A stretch of DNA of 64,000 nucleotides from contig MU266446.1 of assembly GCA_021014945.1 (NCBI GenBank), forward strand, positions 1 through 64,000, written 5' to 3'. Positions 44,414 to 55,840 of this stretch are shown here, piece after piece. Made by a program: the position numbers and the translations under genes. This stretch comes from Leucogyrophana mollusca (taxonomy: Eukaryota > Basidiomycota > Agaricomycetes > Boletales). Each line of letters begins with the position of its first letter. The first letter of the stretch is position 1. The notes below the pieces were generated by a model. That model did not search any database, was not told the DNA's origin, and worked only from the letters and a program-made list of their open reading frames with translations.

Positions 44414-46962
44414 GGCGTCTTCAGCCACTGAAGGCTGAGCACAGGAAGGAGCCTTTCGAGAAACTTAAAGGCCACGGGAAGTCGCTTATCATTAGGCGCC
44501 CATCGAAATGATGCCCTCTGGCCAAAAATGGCAGCTGTGCAAGTTGTTCGATTCGAAAGTACATTCGCCCCATGTCTGTGATGTGTTCTCTGGAACAAAA
44601 GCGATGTGAGCAATTTGAGACGGTCATCATCCATCCTTCTCTGGAACTGGGATACATCCAGCCGATCTTTGAGAAGGTACACATGGACCGAGGACAGCAT
44701 TGCACACGTTCACCATATGTCGGGCTCGAGTCGAACCAATAAAAGTTAAAACAAGTCGGAGCTGAATTAAAACCTGAAGGTCTCCGCACCTTCTAGAGAG
44801 CACCGCAGCGCCTCACAGGGACGTTTGTTTTGTTTTGTTTTAGGTTGCCAGTAGCAGATATTGCTTTCATCGGTCAGTAAATCGTGGCCACCGGTTTGTG
44901 CCAGTTGCACGACTTGGCAACTCGACACCCACCCGCCACCGTGGCGCGTGGTTTCATTCAAGCGGTCGCGAGGTAAACGGGCTGGCTGCTTGTACGTGTC
45001 TGCTCTGCTTTGTGCCGCCACAGGACATCCTCAGCGCTATACCAAAACATCGGTATTTCTCCTCAGACTGCATTGAAATTAGCATCACTTATTATAAATA
45101 AATATCCGTGAAGGATCTTTCCCCGAGTGACTGAACTACGCGGATGACTCGGAAAGGTGCCCTTTAGCACTTACCACTGGGACCAAACCAGGTTGCCTCG
45201 TCTCTGCATGGGTTCACGCTAGATCCGGGGATTTTAGCACCGGCCATAAACACGGCGGACAACAGCATCCGCATCACATCAATTTATGCCTGCCCCCCTC
45301 CAGTGTCAATCCACCAGGCAATAACCAGGGGTTTGTGAAGCCTCTCCACAGGTTATTAACGTTCTGCTCCAGCATCCATAATTCCCGCACCTCATCCAAC
45401 CACCAAATTAGATTATTTACTCACCGTTCTACGTTCTATGTAATTCCAGGGCGATTCGCCGGATCTCTGCGAAATTCACGAATATTTCTTGCGGGTCCCT
45501 ATACCAGTGAGCGTCGTACTAGGAAACCGGAATATTTCCACCGAAGTCACGGCAGACGCTGATTGTGATTCACGCTCGACCTTTGGCAGGGAAAAAAATG
45601 CCGAGGAATACTCCCAGCTTATCGTTCGATCTATCGGACAGCTTGAGCGGCAATCGCAGCCACAAGGGCAGAAACAGGACCTCCTAGGACCTGATACTTA
45701 ACTGACCCTTGACTCTGATGCATCAGTTCATCGCCGCCGTGTGCTGAGAATGCCCTTCAAGACCTCTCTAAAATAGTGTGGGCAACCGTACCGGTACAGC
45801 AACTCGAAACCGAGAGTGAAGAGTCTCGGACTGCCCAGTTGGTTGGCGTGGATGTATTGCGGCGGCCGAGGCCACGGAGACGCCCCAGCTAGGTCGTGGA
45901 GTGGCCATGAGTGGCCATCGCAGCGCCCCATTTTGCGCCGCCACGGGTGGCAGAAACGTACGATTTTAAGTTGCGGTACCGGTGAATATCGGGATATGCG
46001 GGCTTGCGCCAGTCTACAAATGGCAGAGCAATAACGCCGCATCTTGCGGCCAACAAATGAGACGGTAGATAGGACCTAAAGCTTGATCAAGGGGGTGCGC
46101 CAGAGGGATTGCCCGAGTCACCGCATATGTCTATTATAGGTCGACAATACTTGGTCCAGTGGAAATTGCTGTATGCTGGCCTGTATTCGGTCAGTTGCTT
46201 CTCAAGTCTGCAGCAAAGGGCAAAGCCTCTCTGCCACCAACAGGAAACGAGGAAGAACGAGGTTGTGACGATAAGGTGGTGCAGGCCTGGCGACTATCCT
46301 TGGACAGCAGTACTATACTTTGCTAATACCACGGATAGGGCAGTCACGGACTCCGCCTATGAGCGGTGTCTGCGAGCTGGAAAAGAACTATAAGATCGAG
46401 AACCACCTACCAAATGCCGGATATTTGAAGTACAGAGAATCCAAACAGAAACCGCATCGCACAGTGAGCGAGGGCTACTACTCGAATCATTACATCGTCC
46501 CGGCCACTTCACTATGCCTTACAGACGCCGGTCAAGTCTCTGCATAAGTATCCGCGGGCCGGAAGTAGACAGCAGATACCCATGCAGAGCTGTCTGGTGG
46601 TCTTTCTAGCACAGTGAGGAAGGTCGCACCTCGTAATTCGAGTCGAGGCCTATTCCTTGTCAGCAATGTCGCCCAGGACGCAGAAAATAGGTTAGCAGAT
46701 GAGGCCGTCCGACTGGGTTTGCCCATTCTTTACCATCGACGTTGCTAGCATAAGTAGAGGAAAGCGTGACGCAGTCCCCGCGCAGCTGAGATGAGCGCTC
46801 GGTGGGGACGATGCCGAACCCCAAAAGGCAGCGTGGTATTTGGCACTGTTTGGATAGACGCCCGCTCGTATACTGGCCTCAGGTAATTATTACGCTTGCC
46901 ACCTCGAATCACGAGCATCCTTCTCCACTTTTCATCCTTGCTTCAGTCCACGTCTACTGTCC
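44414..46962. other. Gene-poor stretch of about 2.5 kb
   Basis: The longest gene-free interval in the window. Frames of 60-120 codons occur on both strands (for example 44421-44789 and 45728-46042, minus) but none has a recognised motif or splices into a longer chain. No tRNA, terminal repeat or transposon gene was seen. A short tandem run of GTTTT units is at about 44825-44842. The right end presumably holds the ORMDL promoter. Confidence 0.5.
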
Positions 46963-47893
46963 ATGAGCCGCCCAACGTCCATCAAGCTTCCTCCTCATCT
47001 CACCCTCCAGCCTACCCATCAGTCGACGGACTTGAAAGGGCGCCGGCGGAGCGGCAGCATCGTCAAGGTGGAAGAGGTGGGCGGGCGGGTGGAGGAGATG
47101 CTCGATAGGAATGCATACGCGAACATTAATGCGAACTGGGTCAATGCGAAGGGTGAGCTATGCAGTTTCAGGAGTATGCATTTGTGCTAATTGCGGGTCA
47201 CAGGTGCATGGCTCATCCACGTAGTCCTCGTTTTCACCGGAAAGATCATCATCGACACGATCCCTGGTATGACGCAGCAAATTAGCTGGACGCTCGTCAA
47301 CCTCATATACCTAGCTGTATGTTCCAACTGAATTCTCCCTGACCGCCCATTAACCGATACACGTAACTGCTGCGCAGCTGTCGTACCTGATGTTTCACTG
47401 GGTCACCGGGATCCCATTTGACAACGAGCTTCATGGAGGAGCCTACGACGATCTAACGCTGTGGGAACAAATTGATGACGGCGCACAGTACACGCCATCT
47501 AAAAAATGGCTGTTCACCGCACCTATATTGCTGTCAGTACCCCCATTCATCTGTTACCGCTGTGCAGTCCATGAAATGCTGACTACGTGCCTAAATACAT
47601 AGCTTCCTTGCCTCTACTCATTACACAAATTATAACCCATGGCTGTTTGCCGTCAACCTGACTGCCCTCATTTGCTTCGCTATCATACCTAAACTGCCAC
47701 AGGTGCCGTCTATCCAGCGAATACTTGCTGTCTATTTGCTGACATGCTTATTACATAGCTTCACCGGCAACGCGTACGTTTTCTGGCCCAAGATGCGTCG
47801 GGCATGGCCACACCGGTTACTCCGAGCTTCTCGCATTCCGACAAAGCAGGCATATTAGATCCCTCGAGTATAACAGACGCCCACTTCCAGTAA
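46963..47893 (+). CDS. ORMDL/Orm family regulator of sphingolipid synthesis
   Basis: Starts MSRPTSIKLPPHLTLQPTH at 46963. The conserved core is YANINANWVNAKGAWLIHVV, TGKIIIDTIPGMTQQISWTL, VNLIYLALSYLMFHWVTGIP and LTLWEQIDDGAQYTPSKKWL. Then come TAPILLFLASTHYTNYNPWL and FAVNLTALICFAIIPKLPQL. These give four hydrophobic segments. Five exons join in frame. The N-terminal Ser-rich leader before the first helix (RRSGSIVKVEE) resembles the segment phosphorylated in yeast Orm1/2. The protein resides in the ER membrane and restrains serine palmitoyltransferase. All family blocks are intact. Confidence 0.95.
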
Positions 47894-48135
47894 TCGCCTA
47901 CTCTTTCTTATCCTCATTCTATATATTGGTGGGTCAGCGGGAGGAAAGCATACAGCAGTTTCAGTCTACTACTTAAAGTTTATTACCCATCACCAGACTC
48001 ATTCTTTCAATTCGCTTCTAACAAACATCAATACATCACATCCATGCTCGACTGGAATGCTACGCGGTACAGCTCCCCCCTAATTGATGTACATATCTCC
48101 GGCAATGTAATACGATTAGGCTGCCGTGGAATTCT

Positions 48136-49653
48136 TTACTGCTGAGTACCTTCCGGCGTCGATTCTTTATAGCGTGACAGACGCAACCTGGCGATGCCAC
48201 GTCAGATTTTTTCCTCCGTAGCAGTGACATTGTGAGAGAAATGAGTCCACGCACAGGTTTCGCAATAGCATCAAAATGGTGACTTTTCCGACCGCTGGAA
48301 TGTAAATTGATGCCTGCCATACACTCAGCGTCACGAGGGACAACCAGTGATAAGCACGAGATTACCTTGTCTCTCACGTCCTTCTCAAAATTCTTATCAG
48401 CGGCGACGTTTAGGCAGACACACCCCTCCTTCAGCCACTCAGTTTTGACTTTGTAGTCCGCACTGGGCACAGCTGATACAACCACATCACTGAGCGCTAG
48501 GCATTCCTGAAGTGTGAGATTTGATGGATGTGCGGTGTGATGAGGGAGATATTTGCGCGTGGCTTCAGGGGACGTTCGAGGGCGTTTCGTGTATTCCTGG
48601 AGGACTGTGAGCATGACCAATGCGCCGACACAAGCGCGCATACCTGTATAGAGTCAATATCAACAGAAAAAACGCGCGCGCCGTCATTCGCAAGCAGTGC
48701 AGCCAGCGGCCGACCTACAACCTCCGACCTACAATAACGTTCCATTAAGATGTTGCCACCAGCACCGCACCAATCTCTAATATTATCACCTATTCACGAC
48801 GGTGACAGTCTTCCCGTAGGCACGGTCGCCATACGCTAGGATCTTATTATACACGCCGATGTGCTCCAGGCACTTGACGACGCCTAGCGGGGTGCATGGT
48901 ATGATAGACTTGACGGTTCCTGGAGGCGGTGTATCGTCCTTTACTGGGATGTGGGTGCCGGAGGAGGGGAGAGAGGATGTGAGAGATTTAGGTTCTATGA
49001 ACCGGATGCTATTAGTAGTGGGCGAGGGCGAGGATGAGAAGGTGGTAGATCCTAAGAATAGCTCGGATGCGTACTTGTGGTATAAATTATAGTGGAACTT
49101 GAAGTTGAGCCCTTCGACATCTTTCAACGGAGACACGATCTGCAGACATTATGACCACCATAGAAAGAAGCTTGTAAGTGCTCTAACCTGCTGCAGGTAG
49201 TGATCCTATAGATCTCTTCTATCGGCGTGTGTCATTGGATCTGGGAGAAATCACGCACCTGCTGTCCTCCAAAAATCGGATAATATACCTTCGGAAGAGA
49301 ACATGGAATCCCGTACAACTTCAAGCGATGCGAAGATGCTTTACCATAATACCGTCGACACCCGTGTCCTCATTAGCCTCGATGATAGCCTCCTCGACCC
49401 CGTACCCGTCCGCAAGTTCCGGATTCTCCGCCGACCCGATTTTCTTCAGCACGAAGTTGATCCCAAACTCCTCACACTGCTTCCGCGTGAAGTCGGCATA
49501 AAACTTGCTTGGAGCAGACGATGTAGCGAGGATGCCGATAAGAGTTGGCTGGCGAATACACTCAGAGAGCGATTCTTTTACCTCTGCGCGGAAGGCGTCA
49601 GCGATGAGATCTGCCTTGAGGAGCAGACCTTTCCCAGAGGCGTCTGCGGCCAT
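48136..49653 (-). CDS. MTD1: NAD-dependent methylenetetrahydrofolate dehydrogenase
   Basis: Starts MAADASGKGLLLKADLIADA at 49653 and ends at a TAA at 48136-48138. The chain over about eight exons has PTLIGILATSSAPSKFYADF, GVDGIMVYYPIFGGQQDHYL, QQIVSPLKDVEGLNFKFHYN and SIIPCTPLGVVKCLEHIGVY. The Rossmann part follows: YGKTVTVVNRSEVVGRPLAA with LLANDGARVFSVDID, SDVVVSAVPSADYKV, CVCLNVAADKNFE and YIPAVGKVTILMLLRNLLRL. The monofunctional, Mtd1-like arrangement indicates the cytosolic NAD enzyme that oxidises 5,10-methylene-THF to 5,10-methenyl-THF, supplying purine synthesis. Several exons are very short (one of about 18 nt, DHYLQQ), so automated models may break here. No defect seen. Confidence 0.92.
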
Positions 49654-49931
49654 TATGAGGTGCTGGAGCTAGAGAAGGGCTCAGGTGCAGTCAAGATGCC
49701 GTTCCCTTGTCAATTCCATTATGGTGAAAATTTTGACCAAGTCCGATCGCTATCCGATCGCCGGGGAGAGCACACCATCCACGTCACGGTCTCCATTTAC
49801 TGACTCCGAAAATACCAGCTCGCAATGGATCGACAATGAACTCAGCCATCATGCAACATCGCCCGACGTTTTCGCGTTTCTATCTAAGACGAAAAATGGA
49901 AGAATGCTGTACAACGACCTCCAGTACACAA

Positions 49932-52900
49932 CTATCCCCTGCACTGCACCCAAGCTGTACCATGCGCAAATTTGCTAAAGTCTAACTTCGTTTGAGTCTT
50001 CGATATGACGAGGACATTTCTCGGTACCCAAAGTCCAGTCCTCGCCCATGGAGGTAACCAGAACAGCAAAACACCGGTTTGCGAGTCGCGTATCCATCCG
50101 TGATCAAACTTCCAATCTGCCGACGGACGCACTGCCGGAAAGTGTAACTTATTGACGGTTCGGGCACAGGTAGGAATTGAAAACGAACCGTCATCCCGGC
50201 TCCTCTGCTTTGCCTTAGAAGTAGAGTCGTCATTCATCGTCTCCACATCCCAAACGCGTATGGTGCAGTCGTCCGAGGCGGATAAGATTTGCTTGCCATC
50301 CCGAGAGTAAACGACAGTATTGACCGAGTCGGTATGGCCCTCCAAAGGCGCCCCCGCACTCTCTCCGGTCCACGCGTCCCATATTCGGATCGTTGCATCG
50401 TCTGAGCTGGATGCAACATACTTTCCATCAGGGGAAAAGCAGACAGACCCAATCCAGTCATCGTGGGCCTTGATTAAAGGAGGGATGAGCTTCCCCGTCT
50501 GTGCATTCCAGAATCTGATTGTGCCATCGTCAGACCCTGATATGATTCGTGATCCCTCCGGCGAGAAGGCAACGGAGTTGACAGAACCGACATGGCCTCG
50601 GAGTGGTCCAAATACATCCTCTCCACTTCCCACCTTCCATACCCGGATAGTCTTATCTGATGAGCCAGAAACAACGTATGCGCTGTCTGGCGAAAAGGCG
50701 ACGGATTTGATGGTGAGACGGTGTGCAAGGGACCGCCACAGCACGACACCAGTCATGTCCCGCATGCAAACAGTACGGTCAGCCGAGCCGGAGGCAATGT
50801 TTCTTCCATCTGGAGAAAAGGCGACAGATCGGACACCACCGCTGTGACCACCGATGCCCAGAGAGACTTCAGTACCAGTATTCATGTTCCACATGAGGAG
50901 GGTCTCGTCGAGCGAACCGGAACAAATACGCTTGCCATTGGGCGCAAACGAAACTGATTCAACGTCATCCTTGTGGCCAGTGAGTGGTGTCATGGCAGCA
51001 TTTCCGGTTTTCGCATCCCATATGCATACCGTGCGGTCGCATGACGCTGAGGCAACATGTTGGCCGTCAGGTGAAATGGTGATGTGGCGGATGGCGTCAC
51101 TATGCCCTGAAAATGGCCGAGAGGCAATTCTCCTCTCCTTCATTTTAGCTTTCCACATCCGCATGGTTCTGTCACCCGAACCCGAAAGTATTCTTTTGCC
51201 GTCCGGAGAGAATACTACCGACAGGATGTCACCGAAGTGTCCTTCAAAAGGCCCAGAGATACAGCACCCGGTTTCCACCTCCCATATCATGATGGTGCGA
51301 TCCAAGGAACCCGATGCTAGTCTTTTACCGTCTGGAGAGAAGGCAACAGAGTTAACGCCATCATTGTGAGCTCTGATCGGCGGGGAGGCAAGCATCCCGT
51401 TGGTGGCATCCCAAATTCTGATAGTCCTGTCGTATGATCCTGATGCTATCTGTCGCCCGTCGGGCGAGTATGCTACGGTATTAACGTGATTGGTATGGCC
51501 AACGAAGGGAGCTAGAGCGGCCTGTCCACTCCCTGCATCCCACACCCGAACCGTGCAATCGGTTGACCCTGAGGTTATGTGCTTCCCGTCCGGGGAGAAA
51601 GCCACGGACCTGACTTCTCCTGTATGACCTTCGAGGGGTCGAAATATCGGCTCGCCGCTTGTCGCATCCCATAAGTAAAGCGTCTTGTCCCCTGAGCCAG
51701 ACACCACCATCGTTCCGTCCGGGGAGAATGCGACCGAATTGACACGACTGAAATGGCCCCTGAGAGGTCCTAGTACCATCTCCCCGCTTTCAACATTCCA
51801 CACCCGAATGGTCTTATCGTAGGAGCCTGACGCCACTTGCTTCCCGTTAGGAGAGAAGGCGACAGAAGTGATCCATCCATCATGACCTTCGAGGGGTCGC
51901 AAGATCACCTCTCCGCTTTCTGCGTCCCACACTCGGAGAGTCTTGTCTCTCGAGCCAGAAACAACTCGTCTACCATCGGGCGAGAAGATTGCAGAGGATA
52001 CGAAGTGGCGATGACCTTCGAATGCGAGCTGGAGCGACGGCCAGTAGGGAATGCCGCCGGCTAAAACAGACAATGTCCGGGGATAGGATTTCAGGTAATG
52101 TCTGGCCACTTTACTCTGCGTCGGGGCGAATGGCAGCGCTGTTAAGTATATATGAGGAGGACTCTGCGCAAATATACCGCCGAAGACAGCCACCAGTTCG
52201 GATGCATCTTTAACGAATGCTCGGGTGTATCCATTCTAAGTAGATACTTATGAGTTACGAGTTGGTAATCCTTCAAACATCGGGTTTGCTGGAAAGACAC
52301 TCACATTGGACCAATCATGGAGTGAAAGAAGTGCCCTTGACGCCACAGTGATCCCGTCCTTAGTCAGTGCTAGTACCTCCAGCCAGAAGAGTAGGCGATT
52401 GTACAAGAAGTCCTCGACTTCTCCCACGAGACGTGTATCGCCCATAGTGCTCCACACATGATCGATCCAAAAACGGCACGCATATGATAGCTGAGCAGAT
52501 ACAGCTTTCTTGATACGGTGACGCAGGTCTGGGATTTCTTTTGCGAAAACGTACGATGTTTTGAAGTCATAGATATTGAATCGAAGGTCCATCTTCATAA
52601 CGTTCAAGGATGCGAGAGCAAGTCTTCGATTCTGGAGATTTATATCAATGAAGAACTCCCCACTTCGAGTTCGATCCGTCAGGAAGTCCCGGAAAGAAAC
52701 ATGCAAGGGGTGGACTGGAATGAGATCCTCAGCGGCCCCTTCTAGCAGAGATCCCAACGGTCGCACGATAGAACCTATAGCCTCCGCCGCCTGGGGGTCG
52801 CGATACAGTGTGCGAAGTGCGGATACGGAGAGTGGTTCTCTGACCGCAAGGACAAGGCCCATGACTGACCGGAAGCGAGTCATACAACTCTGGTCCCGCG

Positions 52901-55190
52901 TGTTAAAGAGATGCGAAAGCAGGTCATGATACAGACGATCCAAAGAGCCCGAGGAGGTAGTGGGAGAACCTGCGTGCAGGATGGCGTTTAGCTGCTCGCT
53001 AGGATCTCGATTATTCTCCCTGTTTCCTTTCACGAATTGGCATGCAGTGGATGCCCACTGAAAGAGACCACCAGAATTGTCGACCAACAACTGGCATCTC
53101 TGTTTGTTAAGACGGTGGCGTTCGATACTCCACACATCAGCGAGTTGAGCTGTGACGAACTTGGAAATGTCATTAGCTGTGGACTTCGCATCCACATCGA
53201 TTGAGATGTGGGGAAAGAAATGCCTGGAGCGCTCGAAGGCAAGCATGATGTCTTCTTCATGCCGAGTGGTGACGAGGATGCGGAAGTGCGGGGGCAGTTT
53301 GGGTATTTCGTTGGCGAGGAGGGAAAGAAGAGGGGCACGAGCAGCCTCGTCTCCACTTTCATCCAAGGCATCTATGACAATGACGACAGGTCCGACGCTC
53401 GCTAGGTCGCTGGTTGGAGCTAGGATAAATTTTTCGAACTGTTCTCGAATGGAAGTAGTAGTGCGGAGCGATCTTCTATCTTTGACAATTTGCCATAACG
53501 AGCGCTTGTACTGCGGGTTAAGATCCGCGAGGTCGCGTGCGATGGTGCTGAAGAGATTTTCAGGGCGACGCGCATACTGACGAGACCGATCGAAGCAGTA
53601 CGATGATCCTAGGCGTCCGATTGCATCGAACCGCCGAGCAATGGTATGAGCAATCGCGGACTTCCCGGATCCAGCAGCTCCGATCAGCAGAAACAAACGG
53701 GTATTACTGTCGTTATTCGCCCAGTCACATATTTGTTCGATAATCTGCTCGCGAGTGCCCGGGAAGCATATTTTTTCCGGGTGATATCGAGCACCATCCG
53801 CATACGGCATGTCGTTAAGATCCACTTCTGCAGCTGAAGTGCGGTGGCGCGTCGAATCAGCTGCCCGTGGCGGGTTAAAACGGTTATAAAAGCGCACCAA
53901 TGTCCTTGACACCGTCCAATGCACGCAGAACGCTTATCTCTGTGTGCACTACAGCCAGCCCCTGGAGGGCTGACATGAGGGACTTGAACTTATCAGAGTA
54001 CTGCTGAATCCTGGCATCGACGTCCGATAACATGTATTTGACAGTTCGCATCCCTGGTAATCCATAGATATGTCACCACTTGACGACCCTAATAGGAACG
54101 GACCTACAAAAACTCTTCTTTTTCGCGTAATCTCTGATGAAATAGGCGCACTCGATGGTTTGCTGCGACAGCATGCAAATGACTTGGCTGTGCGACTCAA
54201 TTTTCTTGAGAGGGTCTGCGTCATGGACGAAGGTGTACGCGTCGCTCATGATTTCCACGAGTCCGAGGACATTCTGGTCACGGTTTCCCTGAGTAACGGC
54301 TATCTGTACACCGAGGTCAACACCCAGTGACTCCCATAGCATTGATACGTACTTGATAGGCAGCACTCAGCACGCTCCAAGCCATCTTGGCGTAGGGATG
54401 AATCTGCGGGAATGCTGTAGTGACGCCCCGCGGATCACATATATAGTAACTGACCTCAGAAATACCGTCGACTATCTTTGCGAAAACCTTGACTTTCCTG
54501 AGTAGTACCTGCCATACGTTGGAGACTGGCTGATCAAGAACGCCTACCCTGGACTGGACACTCTCCAGGGGGTGCGGTATCATTTGCATGTTCAGCGCCT
54601 TTTCTTCTGCGTCGTGGATCTGTGATACAATCGGCTGAGAGAACGAGGAGATTGTAATTGTAAACTTGATGTGGAGGGGTAAGTTGACTATCGTGTCACG
54701 CAAGGGCAACTGCACAGAAACCACTGTTACCTGCTAGTCAACTCAAGCAATGACGTCTAAAGGCTGCGACAATACCTCGGGCATTAGCTCGACTCAGAAT
54801 ATCGCCAATGCCTTCTTTCAATATACCGATACATAGATCACGACCCGCCCCGCGGTGTTCATAAATACGAACCTCTAGGAGAGATTCCAATTGCACGAAA
54901 CTTCGACAAGACTGAGTATAAGAAACCAAATAACAGCGCCATAACTTACAATGACAATGCGTCGTCCCAGGAAACAGTGCCACGCGGGGCGACCTTCGTC
55001 CTCTTGAGGTTGCCGTCAATGTTCAAGGTAGCATAGGGCTTGCACGGCCGTGCTGGCCGCGTCTCCCCCTGGAGCCCCACAACCTGAATGTCTACCATTT
55101 GTTAGTGTGTGAGCAGTTTCCACCGACACATACACATGGTATTTGCTTACCCCCGATGGTACATTCCAGGGACTTGTAATCTACAGACAT
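49932..55190 (-). CDS. C2-NACHT-WD40 NLR-type (STAND) receptor
   Basis: One continuous gene of about 1,600 residues. The first exons (ATG 55190, MSVDYKSLECTIGG) encode a C2-like module (KPYATLNIDGNLKRTK, SWDDALS, LLEVRIYEHRGAGRDLCIGI). A helical segment follows (VFAKIVDGISE, IHPYAKMAWSVLSAAYQ, VHDADPLKKIESHSQVI, ECAYFIRDYAKKK). An intron near 53,910-53,830 joins it to AAEVDLNDMPYADGARY, the usual lead into NACHT. Walker A is LLIGAAGSGKSAIAHTIA (about residue 380) and Walker B VVIVIDALDESG (about 475). Fourteen WD40 repeats span about residues 906-1,505, then a C-terminal cap (WLPPWARTGLWVPRN, KLDFSKFAHGTAW). Such proteins sense ligands through the repeats and oligomerise. In filamentous ascomycetes, relatives trigger heterokaryon incompatibility. 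The role here is inferred. No frame break seen. Confidence 0.88.
50238..52037 (-). repeat. Array of 14 WD40 repeats within the NLR gene
   Basis: Fourteen units of about 42-43 codons, with consensus GH---V-SVAFSPDGK-(I/V)-SGS-D-TIR(V/I)WD, fit two seven-bladed propellers. Units 2-6 and 12-14 are most alike. Unit 10 has R for the usual W (MRDMTG) and unit 11 begins AHRLTI without the GH. Their similarity creates long false antisense frames on the plus strand. Confidence 0.9.
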
Positions 55191-55840
55191 CGCTAGGAGG
55201 TCGACACGAAAGCAGCACTGAGGCAGAACCGACTAGACGATCACGGGGCCGTTTGTCGATGTTCTCCAGGCTACATCAACGCATATAAAGCGAAGAAAAG
55301 CGCCAGGGACGTTTCTTGTGGAACACTTGACCACGTAACATGGGCGCTCGCGGAGAAATTCACAGGAAAGATATCGTCGATATCGTAGGGCATGTCGACT
55401 TACAATGCGCCCCACTTTGGGTCGTACTCATTGTGATGTCCTGAAATACACAAACAGAATCTGATCCGACACACCTCGATGTAAACCTGTGATCCAGCGG
55501 CTGTTGCAACGCTCGACATCGATCTTACGTGGCCGCTCGAGATTTTGTTAGACGGGTCTTAGACGCTGTCTTAGCACCTAGCTCAGAGCCTCTCAGAGCC
55601 ATTCGTCATCCGGCAGGAAAATCGAAAGAACGGAGCAGAGACACTCGGGTTCTGACAGGGTGTGAGAAATTCAGAATGATATTAATCTCAGGCTTGGTGC
55701 TTTGGGGGTTGTGAGTCACACACTGGGGACAAAGCGTGACAGTCACAATCATTTACACCCCTCGCAATAACCCACAGGCTGCATTGCCACAAGCGCAACA
55801 CCTTCCAAAGCACGAGCAAGCAAAGGTTTCGATATATCTT
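55191..55840. other. Divergent intergenic region between the NLR and Virilizer genes
   Basis: 650 nt separating two divergent ATGs, so it must carry both promoters. No coding frame with recognisable content was found, and no strong TATA box was seen for either gene. Confidence 0.5.

Noticed and set aside
44421..46042. Minus-strand frames of about 100-120 codons (44421-44789 and 45728-46042) as possible genes.
   Set aside because: There is no recognised motif, no signal peptide and no splice chain to other exons. The composition looks random.
50320..51369. Long plus-strand open frames opposite the WD40 exon.
   Set aside because: They are mirror images of the repeated WD40 codons and show periodic low-complexity protein with no domain. 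The minus-strand reading is clearly the gene.
50238..52037. Regular repeat spacing that might suggest a CRISPR-like or satellite array.
   Set aside because: The period of about 129 nt is the WD40 unit within an open coding frame, with protein-level rather than strict DNA conservation.
53924..55190. A separate small gene upstream of the NACHT exon.
   Set aside because: Splice sites join these exons in frame to AAEVDLNDMPYADGARY, and the helical segment is one typically found directly before NACHT in mushroom NLRs.
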